DNA from: Bacteroidota bacterium
Lineage (GTDB): Bacteria; Bacteroidota; Bacteroidia; AKYH767-A; 2013-40CM-41-45
Direction of reading: 5' to 3'
Assembly: GCA_016708785.1 (NCBI GenBank)
Contig: JADJFC010000003.1
Coordinates: 124,001 to 188,000, forward strand
DNA length: 64,000 nt
Positions 28,165-36,786 of the stretch are shown here, piece after piece. Every line of letters starts with the position of its first letter. Positions within the stretch are counted from its first letter, which is position 1. Below the pieces are notes generated by a model. The model saw only the letters and a program-made list of their open reading frames with translations, ran no database searches and had not been told where the DNA came from. A program made the position numbers and the translations under genes.

Positions 28165-29355
28165 TTATTTTACTATTAATCTAACAGTATTAGATGAATT
28201 TTTAGATTCCAATTTGCACATATATATCCCCGGACTTAATTGAATCGATTCTGTATTTATTGCAAGAGAAGAGTTCACCATTGCACATGTGTAAACAGTT
28301 TTTCCTGTTACATCCATTATCGATATTTTTGATTCACTTCCATAGTTGTTGCTTTTGAAAGTAAAATTATTGGTCGCCGGATTAGGATATACTGAGAGTT
28401 GGGATGTATTATTCAATGACTGATCGTCAATTGAAACTGATCCATTTCCAAGGCGAATGATAGTACCGCTATCGCATACTGCAAAGCCGTGTAGATTATC
28501 AAATAAATGAACATTGTTTATTTCGCGACTTGTATTTGTAACATCTAAAAACCAATTGTTGCCACCATCGGTAGTATGAAACATAGCACCGACTTCACCG
28601 CTGCTCCAACCATTATTGGCATCAACAAAATGAAGGGCGTCCATGTCCACATTATTTAGAGGCGCTGACTGTGGAGACCAAGAGAGTCCGCCATTGCTTG
28701 TAAACAGTATTTCACTGTTGTCGCCACAAGTATATCCATTTGTATTGCTTACAAATTGAATGTCTTTAATATCACCATTTGCCGGAATTACATTCGAAGT
28801 AAAACTGTTTCCATTGTTTGATGTTTGGAGACTTGCTTGGTTACGGCCTCCAAGAAATCCTTCCGAATAGTTCTTGAAATATACTGCTTCAAGTCTTTCA
28901 GTTACTCCTGTCGTTAAAGCGTTCCAGCTATTGCCACCATTTGTCGTGCTGAAAGTCAAACCAAAATCACAAGCAACATAGCCGGTATCTTGGCTGGTGA
29001 AGAAGAATCCTTTTGGCTTCCCCGGTACATCTGAGATCAGAGTCCAATTGTTTCCACCATCACTTGTTCTCATAAAGTGATCACCTAAAAGCATAATTCC
29101 ATTTTGCGTGTTGAAGAAATAAAGAGCATTTACATCATCGGAAATTCCAAGATTAATGGAAGTAAAGGTGTTTCCATAATCGGTACTCATTAGAAGTAAT
29201 CCGGATTTCCCGCCAACGAGAACTTTGTTCATGTCAGGCATTGAAACGCTTTGGAGTTTTTCGGTTACCGGCGAATTGCATACTGTCCAGACTGATTGTG
29301 ACCTTGTAATAAGGGCAGAAAGCATAATTGTGGTGAGTACTAGTGCTTTTTTCAT
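28165..29355 (-). CDS. YCF48/BNR-like beta-propeller protein with T9SS type A sorting domain
   Basis: The product has 396 residues with a signal peptide (MKKALVLTTIMLSALITRSQ). Seven or so repeats follow the YCF48 and sialidase BNR pattern, with FxNxxxGxxxGxxG and TxDGGNxW motifs such as MRTSDGGNNWTLISDV, GFLGGRNQASLQTSNNGNSF and MFHTTDGGNNWFLDVT. The C-terminal sorting domain starts about 325 (LSVYPNPATNNFTFKS, ISIMDVTGKTVYTCAM, LSPGIYMCKLESKNSSNTVRLIVK). In photosynthetic organisms YCF48 is an assembly factor; in T9SS proteins the fold is a general surface scaffold. A truncated copy of its 5' end lies just downstream. Confidence 0.87.
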   Translation of the reverse strand: MKKALVLTTIMLSALITRSQSVWTVCNSPVTEKLQSVSMPDMNKVLVGGKSGLLLMSTDYGNTFTSINLGISDDVNALYFFNTQNGIMLLGDHFMRTSDGGNNWTLISDVPGKPKGFFFTSQDTGYVACDFGLTFSTTNGGNSWNALTTGVTERLEAVYFKNYSEGFLGGRNQASLQTSNNGNSFTSNVIPANGDIKDIQFVSNTNGYTCGDNSEILFTSNGGLSWSPQSAPLNNVDMDALHFVDANNGWSSGEVGAMFHTTDGGNNWFLDVTNTSREINNVHLFDNLHGFAVCDSGTIIRLGNGSVSIDDQSLNNTSQLSVYPNPATNNFTFKSNNYGSESKISIMDVTGKTVYTCAMVNSSLAINTESIQLSPGIYMCKLESKNSSNTVRLIVK

Positions 29356-29610
29356 TTTGTGTTTTTTTAGATTAATTTACATGAATAACTATTTGCGGGT
29401 TTACAAATCAGTGTAGCATGTTCAATTAACTTTTCAAACAGTAATACAAAAGTTGAAAGCCCTTCTGAATTACACTTCAAAGCAGCATCAATAAACGAGA
29501 AGGTGAAAGTAAATGTGGCTGAATGGGAAAAAAGATAGGTTGAAGCGAGATTTGGGAGAGCTTTAATTTAATTGACCCTGATTCGTTGAATATTCAGTCG
29601 ACCAGGGGTT

Positions 29611-29899
29611 TGTTTTATATTAATTATCTTCTCCTGTTCTCATTATTATGTGCTCTATGTGCCTATGTGGTTTTATTTTACCACATAGGCACATAGAACA
29701 CATAGTACAAATTTCAAATTGACCCACTACCTTAATTTGCATAATTTGTTTTAAATATAAGAGCGATGGGTTTTACTCTTAACCGAATGTGTACCTTATA
29801 CCCCGGCAGGAATGTCGCTTGAACAGTTACTAGCCTGAAAATGTATCGTTAATTTCCGCTCAACATTCCGCCTATCGTCGTACGGTTTACAATTTTCAA
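29611..29899. repeat. First copy of a 356-bp-spaced tandem duplication, with REP-like core
   Basis: From TGTTTTATATTA at 29611 through a hairpin at 29647-29704 (arms of about 25 bases made of CTATGTG words) and a GACCCACTACC segment to the REP-like core at 29789-29899 (GTGTACC, CCGGCAGGAATGTCGC, ACATTCCGCCTATCGTCG, TTTACAATTTTCAA). The same order recurs 356 bases later. A shorter piece resembling the element's tail precedes it at 29580-29605. Confidence 0.8.
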
Positions 29900-29966
29900 A
29901 TGTTAAATTTGATTGTGCTAAAATTTATGTTTGGAATTAGGGAGAAAATTTCGCCAGTCGTGGTTT

Positions 29967-30243
29967 TGTTTTATATTAAATATCTTCTCCAGTTCTCATT
30001 ACTATGTGCTCTATGTGCCTATGTGGTTTTATTTTACCACATAGGCACATAGAACACATAGTACAAATTTCAAATTGACCCACTACCTTAATTTGCATAA
30101 TTTGTTTTAGATATAAGAGCGATGAGTTTTACTCTTAACCGAATGTGTACCTTATAACCCGGCAGGAATGTCGCTTGAACAGTTACTATTCTGAAAGTGT
30201 ATCGCTAAATTCCGCCTATCGTCGTATGGTTTACAATTTTCAA
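29967..30243. repeat. Second copy of the tandem duplication
   Basis: It repeats 29611-29899 with few substitutions, including the CTATGTG hairpin at 30003-30060 and the REP-like core at 30145-30243. The core has lost about a dozen bases between two TTCCGC words (the GCTCAACATTCC segment), which would remove one arm of the core hairpin. The tail module AAATTTGATAG..AATTCGGTTGAATATTCCG follows at 30247-30302. Confidence 0.8.
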
Positions 30244-30359
30244 CGATAAAATTTGATAGAGAGGAAATTAAATCTGCACTTATAATTCGGTTGAATATTC
30301 CGTTGGCGAGGGAAAGGGGGCTTACTTCCAAATCAATGGAGCATCAAAGTAGTTATATT

Positions 30360-31250
30360 CTAAACTTGAAAAGTTGATGGTGAAACACCAAAATGATTTT
30401 TAAAGGATTTGCTAAAAGCATGTATGTCGGAAAATCCTGATTCGATTGCTATTTGTGTAACGGTTGAATTTCCTTTTTTGAGTTTTGAAATTGCATACTT
30501 TAATCTTTTCTCAACGATGTATTGTTTTGGTGATATACCATAGAATGTTTTAAAGAGCCGATAGAAATGATATTCAGAGATGTTGCTTTCATTTGCAACA
30601 GTTAAAACACTTATTGATTTGGTATAATGAGCGTCAATGAACTCTTTGCCTTTCGTGATTCTTCGTAATAGATCTTTACGGGTTGCCGATCTAAGACTTG
30701 GAACAGATTGAAGTTGCTTGTAGATCGGGATGTGGTCCAATAATATATTCTCGGCTAGAGAAAAATAAAACTCTTTTGAAAACTCCTTTTTCTCGAAAGG
30801 ATTTTTTGATAATTCGACATCCAAAGAATGAAGAAATTTTCCAATATGAGTTTGGCCTGACTGATATTTGTTTTCATAAAATTGAGAGCTGTTAAAAAAC
30901 GGATCAAGATCCAAATCGGAAAAAGGTGTGTCCGGTCTGCGGTAACTTGCAACTACTTCCGATAATAGATCCGGAGCAACATCAATACAAATTCCTTTCA
31001 CAGCTTTAGTACTTTCTATTTCAACATATCCTTCTGAATGGTGATTAGCCAGAAGATAATCTCCTGTTCTAACATGATATTTGTTTCCATTAACGGTATA
31101 TTTTTCGCAACCTTCGCTGACATATTTAATTGAAAAGCTTCTGAAAAGAATAGGGCAGTACAGTTCTTTATACAATGAAAAATTAACAAGGCTACTTCTT
31201 TTAGGAAGGACCTTGGTATTTATACTATCGTCTGTAAATATTGTATACAT
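30360..31250 (-). CDS. AraC family transcriptional regulator
   Basis: The product has 296 residues. The N-terminal 130 residues look like a cupin-type sensor (FSIKYVSEGCEKYTVNGNKYHVRTGDYLLANHHSEGYVEI in the region 40-80). The C-terminal 105 residues are an AraC/XylS domain with two helix-turn-helix motifs: ISVLTVANESNISEYHFYRL with FKTFYGISPKQYIVEKRL, and TVTQIAIESGFSDIHAFSKS with FKNHFGVSPSTF. A purine-rich AAGGAG lies four bases before ATG 31250, unusual in this phylum. The nearest possible targets are itself and the serine hydrolase upstream. The effector is unknown. Confidence 0.9.
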   Translation of the reverse strand: MYTIFTDDSINTKVLPKRSSLVNFSLYKELYCPILFRSFSIKYVSEGCEKYTVNGNKYHVRTGDYLLANHHSEGYVEIESTKAVKGICIDVAPDLLSEVVASYRRPDTPFSDLDLDPFFNSSQFYENKYQSGQTHIGKFLHSLDVELSKNPFEKKEFSKEFYFSLAENILLDHIPIYKQLQSVPSLRSATRKDLLRRITKGKEFIDAHYTKSISVLTVANESNISEYHFYRLFKTFYGISPKQYIVEKRLKYAISKLKKGNSTVTQIAIESGFSDIHAFSKSFKNHFGVSPSTFQV

Positions 31251-31461
31251 TTTACTCCTTTTTAAAGCGATCTCTGTTCATTACGATTGCAAAATTGATT
31301 AGAGAAGCTTAAATATAATGTATATTTATATTTTATATAAATTTATTGGAGTAAATGGTGCAAAATACCATGAAATTGATTGCATTTTGGCAATAGTATG
31401 ACAATAGCACGTCGTTCCAATTGGAAATCAAATCAACATGGGTAAATGCACTTTCGCAGGA

Positions 31462-32877
31462 TTATTTGATAATTTTTTCTGAACCGACCTTTGTTCCATT
31501 CAAATACAATGTTGCAATGTATATACCTTTTGAAATGGTTTCGATGTTTTCGAACTCAAGTATATGCTGTCCCGGAGTTATGTTGGACAAAGAAGTTGTT
31601 CGAATAGTTTCGCCTAAGATATTCGTCAGCGTTACATGAATATTTTCTGCGTGCTTGTTAAGTGTGATAGTTAGATTCAGTTTATCTAAGACAGGATTTG
31701 GATAAACAGACCAACCTAGGACTGAATTATCAATTTCGTTTATGGCAGTCGTAGAGGCAATGTAATTAGTGTAGGTTCTCAATAGCGCAACGATAACAGG
31801 AGCTAATGTCCATGAATTTTTACTGCCATCATTCATTAAAACAGAAATGCTGATATCTAATGACGGAAAATACCATGAGCTTGCAGCGTAAGCCAAATCT
31901 CCACCATGTCCGTATGCTTGAATTCCTAAAAATGGTTTTTTCATCAATCCAAGTCCGTAGGTTCCACCCGGAACACCTGGAGAGGTGACTGTTGTTTTAG
32001 CCTCTGCCATTAGTGCCGGCGAAACAAGATCACCTCTCATATATGTACGCATCCATTTTGTTATATCTGAGGGTGTAGAGTAATATCCGCCGGCAGCTCC
32101 TGCAGCAGAATTCAGCGATAGATAGTTGAAGTAGAAATTATGTGCGTCTTCCAGAATTTGATCGTTATTAAGATCCATCCAAACATGAGCAACCGGAGAG
32201 TTAACCGGTTCAAACGCTTTGATCGCTACTGAACTTAAGCCAAGTGCTGAAAGAAAACGAGTACGGATTTCTTGATGAAATGGATTTCCTGTTGCACGTT
32301 CTATGATCATTCCTAAAAGAAAATAGTTTGTATTCGAATAAGACCAATTTGCACCGGGTTGAAAGATCGGTGGTCCAATGAAAGTGTTGACCAGATCTTC
32401 AGCTGACCAGATAGAATCCTGATCGGAGATAAGTGCCGGTTGACAGGCCGGATTACCTAATACATCATAAATTCCGCTTTGATGACGAAGCAATTGTCGG
32501 ATGGTAATGTTTGGATTAATATGTTGAATCGTATCCATCCACATGTATAAACTATCATCCAGATTCATTATGCCGTCATCGACCAGTTGTAGTATGCAAG
32601 CGGCGGTAAGTGTTTTTGTTACGCTTCCGATCAGATAGGCATCGTCGATATCAACAAATGTTGCAGGACTTGCAGAAGAAATTCCATCCGCATGAGCCCA
32701 AACGGCAGTATCAGGAAATTGAATTGCACCGCTCAATGATTTTGCTCCCATTGATAAGCGCATGCTGTCAAGAGTATGATCGAGTATACTATCTAGTATA
32801 AATGGAACTGTTTGAGCGGTTCCACTTGTTGAATTAAAAAGTAGACTAACAAGTAGAATTGTTCTTAGGTAATGCAT
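31462..32877 (-). CDS. Serine hydrolase (beta-lactamase/penicillin-binding-like) with T9SS type A sorting domain
   Basis: The product has 471 residues from ATG 32877; an upstream TTG at 32910 is not needed because the signal peptide begins at MHYLRTILLVSLLFNSTSGTAQ. The catalytic domain is of the class C beta-lactamase/D-aminopeptidase type: SVTK at 85-88 (nucleophile Ser, Lys), the Tyr motif in WSYSNTNYFLLGMI and HGG in IQAYGHGGDLAYA near 350. The sorting domain begins about 395 (WSVYPNPVLDKLNLTIT, VTLTNILGETIRTTS, ISKGIYIATLYLNGTKVGSEKIIK). It is an exported peptidase or esterase anchored at the surface. Substrate cannot be decided from sequence. Confidence 0.9.
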   Translation of the reverse strand: MHYLRTILLVSLLFNSTSGTAQTVPFILDSILDHTLDSMRLSMGAKSLSGAIQFPDTAVWAHADGISSASPATFVDIDDAYLIGSVTKTLTAACILQLVDDGIMNLDDSLYMWMDTIQHINPNITIRQLLRHQSGIYDVLGNPACQPALISDQDSIWSAEDLVNTFIGPPIFQPGANWSYSNTNYFLLGMIIERATGNPFHQEIRTRFLSALGLSSVAIKAFEPVNSPVAHVWMDLNNDQILEDAHNFYFNYLSLNSAAGAAGGYYSTPSDITKWMRTYMRGDLVSPALMAEAKTTVTSPGVPGGTYGLGLMKKPFLGIQAYGHGGDLAYAASSWYFPSLDISISVLMNDGSKNSWTLAPVIVALLRTYTNYIASTTAINEIDNSVLGWSVYPNPVLDKLNLTITLNKHAENIHVTLTNILGETIRTTSLSNITPGQHILEFENIETISKGIYIATLYLNGTKVGSEKIIK

Positions 32878-33020
32878 TGGATCTGAAATTTTGGGAATAA
32901 ATTTTACCAAAAGTAACGATAAAACTGTTCTTTAGTCTTGTCAAATCCTGCTAATTCATTGGGTATTTGCTTGTGTCAGGTTCAAATAAATATTTCAAAA
33001 TGGCTTGCCTTGTGAAATAG

Positions 33021-33884
33021 TTACTTTATTAAAAATCCGATTCGTAATCCTCCACTAAAAGATAATGGAGATTCGGAACCGCCACCTGAAATTCCAAGAT
33101 AATGCACACTTTCGTTATTATCGATTCCACTATGATTAATAAATGCGTATCCTAACCCAACATAGTAATCTACAAGAAACGAATCGTCAAAAATAAATTG
33201 CTTTCCGAATGAAAGTTGAAGTGATCCGTAAGTGATTCTGTCATTAATTGTAGTGACCCTATTTGAAGGGTATCCGAAAATGCCATTATATGTATATTCC
33301 TGAATCGTATAGTTTTCAGAATAACTACCAAAAATAATTTCAGGGCGGATGTAGCTTCCTTTAAGGATATGCGCATATTTCATTCCTCTCAAATAATAGT
33401 CAGGGCTTTTAATAAACTTGAATCCAAATCGCACGAACGCTCCAGTTTGCTCTACACCCTTATCCGGATTATATCCAACACCTATTATCCCTAAACTCGC
33501 TTCGATACTTTGTCCGGGTTTTAAACTGTGCTCATAAATAAAAGTGATATGGTGAAACATCGGTGCAAGGAAATCTGTCTTTAGTGCATTCTTTTTTTGC
33601 GAAGCATAGGTTTCCGGATTAAACATTTCCGGCGTCATAAGTTGTGTAACACCACTTGCAAAAACAATTTTCCAGATCTGATCTTTTGCAATTACGATCG
33701 TTGGCCCATCTTCATAATTGGGCATTTTATATTTTATTTCGTCCAACCCAATTTCAATAATTTTGGCTTGGATGATTTCTTTGTTGCGTTTGTAGATAGT
33801 ATCCTGTGCGCTTACACTAAATGTAGAAAGTAAACAATATGCAATAAGCAGGAAAAATTTTGGAGTGTGAATTAGTTTTTTCAT
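33021..33884 (-). CDS. Putative outer-membrane protein, unknown function
   Basis: The product has 287 residues from ATG 33884 (a GTG at 33911 would add nine residues that overlap the stop codon of the preceding lipoprotein gene). A signal peptide (MKKLIHTPKFFLLIAYCLLSTFSVSAQ) is followed by DTIYKRNKEIIQAKIIEIGLDEIKY, a segment seen in many Bacteroidota envelope proteins, and then barrel-like strands (FVRFGFKFIKS, GSLQLSFGKQFIFDD, SFSGGLRIGFLIK). It lies 23 bases after a small lipoprotein gene and likely shares its transcript. No specific role is recognised. Confidence 0.75.
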   Translation of the reverse strand: MKKLIHTPKFFLLIAYCLLSTFSVSAQDTIYKRNKEIIQAKIIEIGLDEIKYKMPNYEDGPTIVIAKDQIWKIVFASGVTQLMTPEMFNPETYASQKKNALKTDFLAPMFHHITFIYEHSLKPGQSIEASLGIIGVGYNPDKGVEQTGAFVRFGFKFIKSPDYYLRGMKYAHILKGSYIRPEIIFGSYSENYTIQEYTYNGIFGYPSNRVTTINDRITYGSLQLSFGKQFIFDDSFLVDYYVGLGYAFINHSGIDNNESVHYLGISGGGSESPLSFSGGLRIGFLIK

Positions 33885-33907
33885 GGTGTTTAATTTTTTA
33901 AAACATT

Positions 33908-34078
33908 TCACTTATTTTTCTCGACTTTCATTTTTGTTGAATCAGCCGGAGCATTCAATATCTGTTTCTTTTTAAATGGAAGAGGTGTCCAGGTTCCTCT
34001 GCCTAAGGGATTCGTGCAACTCATCATTGAGATAGCAATACCAAATGTAATTAAATTTTTAAATTTTCCTTGTTTCAT
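33908..34078 (-). CDS. Small lipoprotein, 56 residues
   Basis: ATG 34078 to TGA 33908-33910 encodes 56 residues. The N-terminus is MKQGKFKNLITFGIAISMMSC, with a positive n-region, a hydrophobic core and a Cys at 21 in a lipobox-like MMSC. The mature part is short and basic (TNPLGRGTWTPLPFKKKQIL, ending TKMKVEKNK). It is below the usual length cut-off for gene calling but has all the parts of a lipoprotein precursor. It lies 23 bases upstream of the outer-membrane protein gene on the same strand, so the pair probably forms an operon. No homologue is known to me. Confidence 0.68.
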   Translation of the reverse strand: MKQGKFKNLITFGIAISMMSCTNPLGRGTWTPLPFKKKQILNAPADSTKMKVEKNK

Positions 34079-34202
34079 TTATTATTCTCTAATATATAGC
34101 AGTTGGTAATCCTCCTTTTTTAACTAAAAATCGTATTTTACAACTGCTCTTAACTATTTCTGAAATCGAATTGTGATGAAATGCCAAATAATTTAATCGT
34201 TA

Positions 34203-34314
34203 AAAATTGCAAATTGTACGATGATAGGCGGAATGTTGAGCGGAAATTAGCGACACACTTTCAGGTTAGTAACTCGTCAAGCGACATTCCTGCCGGGGTC
34301 AAAGGTACACAATT
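34203..34314 (-). repeat. REP-like element, copy 3
   Basis: This is the reverse-complement form: TTGCAAATTGTACGATGATAGG, then CGGAATGTTGAGCGG, CAAGCGACATTCCTGCCGGGG and GGTACACAATT. GGCGGAATGT and ACATTCCTGCC pair across a loop of about 50 bases with one bulged base. The outer extension GAGCAAATGCAATAAC at 34320-34336 recurs at 37604. Confidence 0.82.
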
Positions 34315-34437
34315 GATTAAAGAGCAAATGCAATAACAATAATTTATTAGAGGAACATTCCTGTTCGGTGGGCTCTTCAGCCGAATAATAAATGCTAATT
34401 AGATATGCTGCCTTATCAAATTCAACATTTGAATATT

Positions 34438-34543
34438 ACAAATTGTATGCTGATAGGCGGAATGTTGAGCGGAAATTAGGGACAGACTTTCAGATTAGTA
34501 ACCTGTCAAGCGACATTCCTGCCGGGGTTTAGGTACACAATTT
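34438..34543 (-). repeat. REP-like element, copy 4, downstream of the transposase gene
   Basis: It has the same order as copy 3 and ends 30 bases from the transposase stop codon. The tail module (CCGAATAATAAATG..TATCAAATT..TTGAATATTAC) precedes it at 34393-34437, showing that core and tail travel together. Confidence 0.82.
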
Positions 34544-34573
34544 GTTAAGTGCAAAAATTTACCGCTATTATCT

Positions 34574-35134
34574 TTAAAACAAGCTATGTAAATTAATTAC
34601 TGAAACCCCCACAGGCCCTTTTTGTCCCGAATAGTCTTGTGCACTACTGAACAAATAATCCTCTGCCCTTCCAACCAGTCCTGCTTCAACTGGATTATTA
34701 TGAATGTAAAGAATTTTTGATAAAGTGAACTTCGGACTAAAAACTTCCATTGCATGATTATTATATTGCCACAATTGCATTGATGATTTCTTCTTTTGTT
34801 TTTTGCCACCGGCTTTGAATAGATCAAGCATCCATCCACTTCGGCTCTCTGTTGATGTACGGAAATCTTTGATCAACATTGCACTTGTGAATTTTTTAAA
34901 GTCGCGGATGATGTCGCTTAAGTTACCTTCTTTAGCTCTTGCAATCATGTGCATATGACTTGACATTATTACATAAGCGAATATTTCTAATCCTTTTACA
35001 TTTACGCAATAATTGAGACTGTCGCATAAAATTTGTTTATGTTCTTTCCTCATAAATGCATCTGCCCACTCTACTGCCGTTAATGTCAAAAAGTAAGCTG
35101 AATCTTGTTTGTGAATTTGATATGCGTGTGACAT
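34574..35134 (-). CDS. REP-associated tyrosine transposase (RAYT), IS200-like Y1 family
   Basis: The product is 186 residues from ATG 35134; a GTG at 35173 would add a poor N-terminus. It is a Y1 HUH transposase: YFLTLTAVEWADAF near the N-terminus, the HUH metal site in YVIMSSHMHMIARAKEG (His 60 and 62) and the catalytic Tyr 143 in ILYIHNNPVEAGLV. The NPVEAGLV extension and basic loop KAGGKKQKKKSS are typical of RAYTs, which cut and join hairpin DNA of repetitive extragenic palindromes and are thought to spread them without moving as insertion sequences. Inverted copies of one repeat lie on both sides (34438-34543 and 35291-35407), with more copies within 6 kb. All catalytic residues are present. 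Confidence 0.92.
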   Translation of the reverse strand: MSHAYQIHKQDSAYFLTLTAVEWADAFMRKEHKQILCDSLNYCVNVKGLEIFAYVIMSSHMHMIARAKEGNLSDIIRDFKKFTSAMLIKDFRTSTESRSGWMLDLFKAGGKKQKKKSSMQLWQYNNHAMEVFSPKFTLSKILYIHNNPVEAGLVGRAEDYLFSSAQDYSGQKGPVGVSVINLHSLF

Positions 35135-35290
35135 GCAACAAAAATAATTTCGAAAATTATTTTTTACAACCACTATAAGTAGGCGATTAAATGAAACGAT
35201 CGCTCGAGGTAATTAATACAAATGAGTTTATTTTATTAGTTTTACTTGTGCTTTGAAAATAATAAATTGTAATTGCATTTGCTTTCTTGT

Positions 35291-35470
35291 AAATTGTGTA
35301 CCTATTACCCCGGCAGGAATGTCGCTTGACAGGTTACTAATATGAAAGTGTGTCTCTAACTTCCGCTCAACATTCCGCCTATCGTCGTACAGTTTGCAAT
35401 TTTCAACAAATAAATTTGATAGATGGGAATTTATTCTACATTTATAATTCGGTTGAACATTCCGGCGAGC
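35291..35470 (+). repeat. REP-like element, copy 5, with tail module
   Basis: The core is at 35291-35407: AATTGTGTACC, CCCCGGCAGGAATGTCGC, TCAACATTCCGCCTATCG, CAGTTTGCAATTTTC. The tail AAATTTGATAGATGGG..TACATTTATAATTCGG..GAACATTCCGG follows to 35470, and a 45-base upstream extension (35255-35290) matches copy 3. It lies upstream of the transposase gene in the opposite orientation to copies 3 and 4. Confidence 0.82.
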
Positions 35471-35516
35471 AGGAGAATTGATGGAAATAAAATTACGATG
35501 AAACTAGTAAAGAAGT

Positions 35517-36503
35517 TTAATTCTGGACAATTATTTTTTTTCTAAAAATTGAATTGCTTTCGTCTTTTATAATACAGTAATATATTCCATTTGATTCATT
35601 TGTTAAATCTATTTCGCTTTGATAAGTTTCAACAACTGAACTGTAGGTATTTTTTCCTTCTAAATTATAAATGTTAATCTCAATATTTTCATTTCTTGTA
35701 TTGATTAAAATAAATCTGCCATTAGATGGGTTGGGTGATAATTCGAAATAAGAATCGAAACTAATTTTATTGATCGGATTTAAGAAGTCTTGATATTTAA
35801 GATAAATTGGTAGGCCTGTTGAATCAGTTTGTATTTCTAAAAGTTTATCATGATAAAGAGGAGAATAAAATGTGTAAATAATATAATTATTATGCACCGG
35901 TTGAGTTCCGGAAGATGAGAGGATACTTCCATCTGAATATCGATGATCTCTAACTCTCATTACGTTTGGAATAGTCGCTGCTGCTGTGATCAACGTTCCC
36001 CATGCATCTGCAACTACAGTATCTGCACCGTAAAGCGATCCGCTCTGAGTTGGAGCGGAAGAATACTCTGAAAATTCATCAACAAATGAATCAGTATAAT
36101 TCACCGGAAATCTTAATAGATCACGCGGATTGCCAAAATATGAATAAGCAGTATAATTTTGATAATTCGAACCAAGCTCTCTGTAAACATTGGAGTTGAC
36201 TTGATAATACGCAACCCAACCTGTTCCAAATGCAATATTGGCTGAATCCCAATAGTTCGGAGTAGTTGTTATTGATGCACTATAATAAGTATTCAAACCG
36301 GGAGCCTGGTTAGAACAAGTATCTAAGATAGAATAGTTCCAAACTTGATTTGAACCTGGAGGAGAGATGATAATTTGTGGATGGTTACTACATGAATTAA
36401 ACAAATTGCTTGTCATAGAGTCCGGAACATTCATTGAAGTTATAACAGGCTGAGAATTTGCCGATAGTGCAAAAAGTAAAAAAATGAATAGAGTGATTTT
36501 CAT
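35517..36503 (-). CDS. Secreted protein with T9SS type A sorting domain
   Basis: The product has 328 residues from ATG 36503 with a signal peptide (MKITLFIFLLFALSANSQ). The body is beta-rich and unassigned: ITSMNVPDSMTSNLFNSCSN, VWNYSILDTCSNQAPGL, NPRDLLRFPVNYTDSFVDEF and MRVRDHRYSDGS. Bodies like this occur in many Bacteroidota exported proteins without a family name. The sorting domain runs from about 255 (FELSPNPSNGRFILIN, INIYNLEGKNTYSSV, ESNGIYYCIIKDESNSIFRKKIIVQN). It is flanked by a REP-like element upstream of the stop side and a structured RNA-like region on the start side. Confidence 0.84.
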   Translation of the reverse strand: MKITLFIFLLFALSANSQPVITSMNVPDSMTSNLFNSCSNHPQIIISPPGSNQVWNYSILDTCSNQAPGLNTYYSASITTTPNYWDSANIAFGTGWVAYYQVNSNVYRELGSNYQNYTAYSYFGNPRDLLRFPVNYTDSFVDEFSEYSSAPTQSGSLYGADTVVADAWGTLITAAATIPNVMRVRDHRYSDGSILSSSGTQPVHNNYIIYTFYSPLYHDKLLEIQTDSTGLPIYLKYQDFLNPINKISFDSYFELSPNPSNGRFILINTRNENIEINIYNLEGKNTYSSVVETYQSEIDLTNESNGIYYCIIKDESNSIFRKKIIVQN

Positions 36504-36553
36504 CAAGCCAATGTACTAAAAATAGTCGATTAATTTAAATGCAATAAAATAAA

Positions 36554-36586
36554 AACGCCCCGCAAGTCATTGACCTACAGGGCGTT
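36554..36586 (-). terminator. Terminator hairpin with conserved loop, copy 1
   Basis: AACGCCC/GGGCGTT stem, loop CGCAAGTCATTGACCTACA as seen on the + strand. The same stem and nearly the same 19-base loop recur after the tRNA gene at 39563-39595. Confidence 0.7.
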
Positions 36587-36663
36587 CCCCACTCAAAGGA
36601 ATCTTCAAAAAGACATTTTCCCAATTCACTTGTTTACTTTATTTAATTATCTTTCAAGTGGGG
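36554..36663 (-). ncRNA. Possible small structured RNA ending in a terminator
   Basis: On the minus strand CCCCACTTGAAAG (36663-36651) can pair with CTTTGAGTGGGG (36598-36587), 12 bp with one bulge, enclosing about 52 bases. Immediately after comes the hairpin AACGCCC..GGGCGTT (36586-36554) followed by TTTTATTTTATT. A closed outer stem next to a terminator, with no reading frame and no gene upstream for the terminator to serve, suggests an independent small RNA. The shape recalls 6S-like RNAs, but no family match is claimed. Confidence 0.4.
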
Positions 36664-36786
36664 TAAATAATTAAAAGGGTATGTGAATTTTTGGAGACTA
36701 CCTTGAGCTGGAGATTTTAAGCTAGTGTATTTGTTTAAAAACAAGGATGCTAGTTAAGTCATTGGTTATTTTAAATCGCTTCTAAA

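Noticed and set aside
29611..30243. CRISPR array
   Set aside because: Only two units with a 356-base period and internal hairpins; no short regular spacers and no cas genes.
34109..34118. AGGAGG-like ribosome binding site upstream of the small lipoprotein gene (minus strand)
   Set aside because: It is more than 30 bases from the start codon, too far to act, and this phylum rarely uses such sites.
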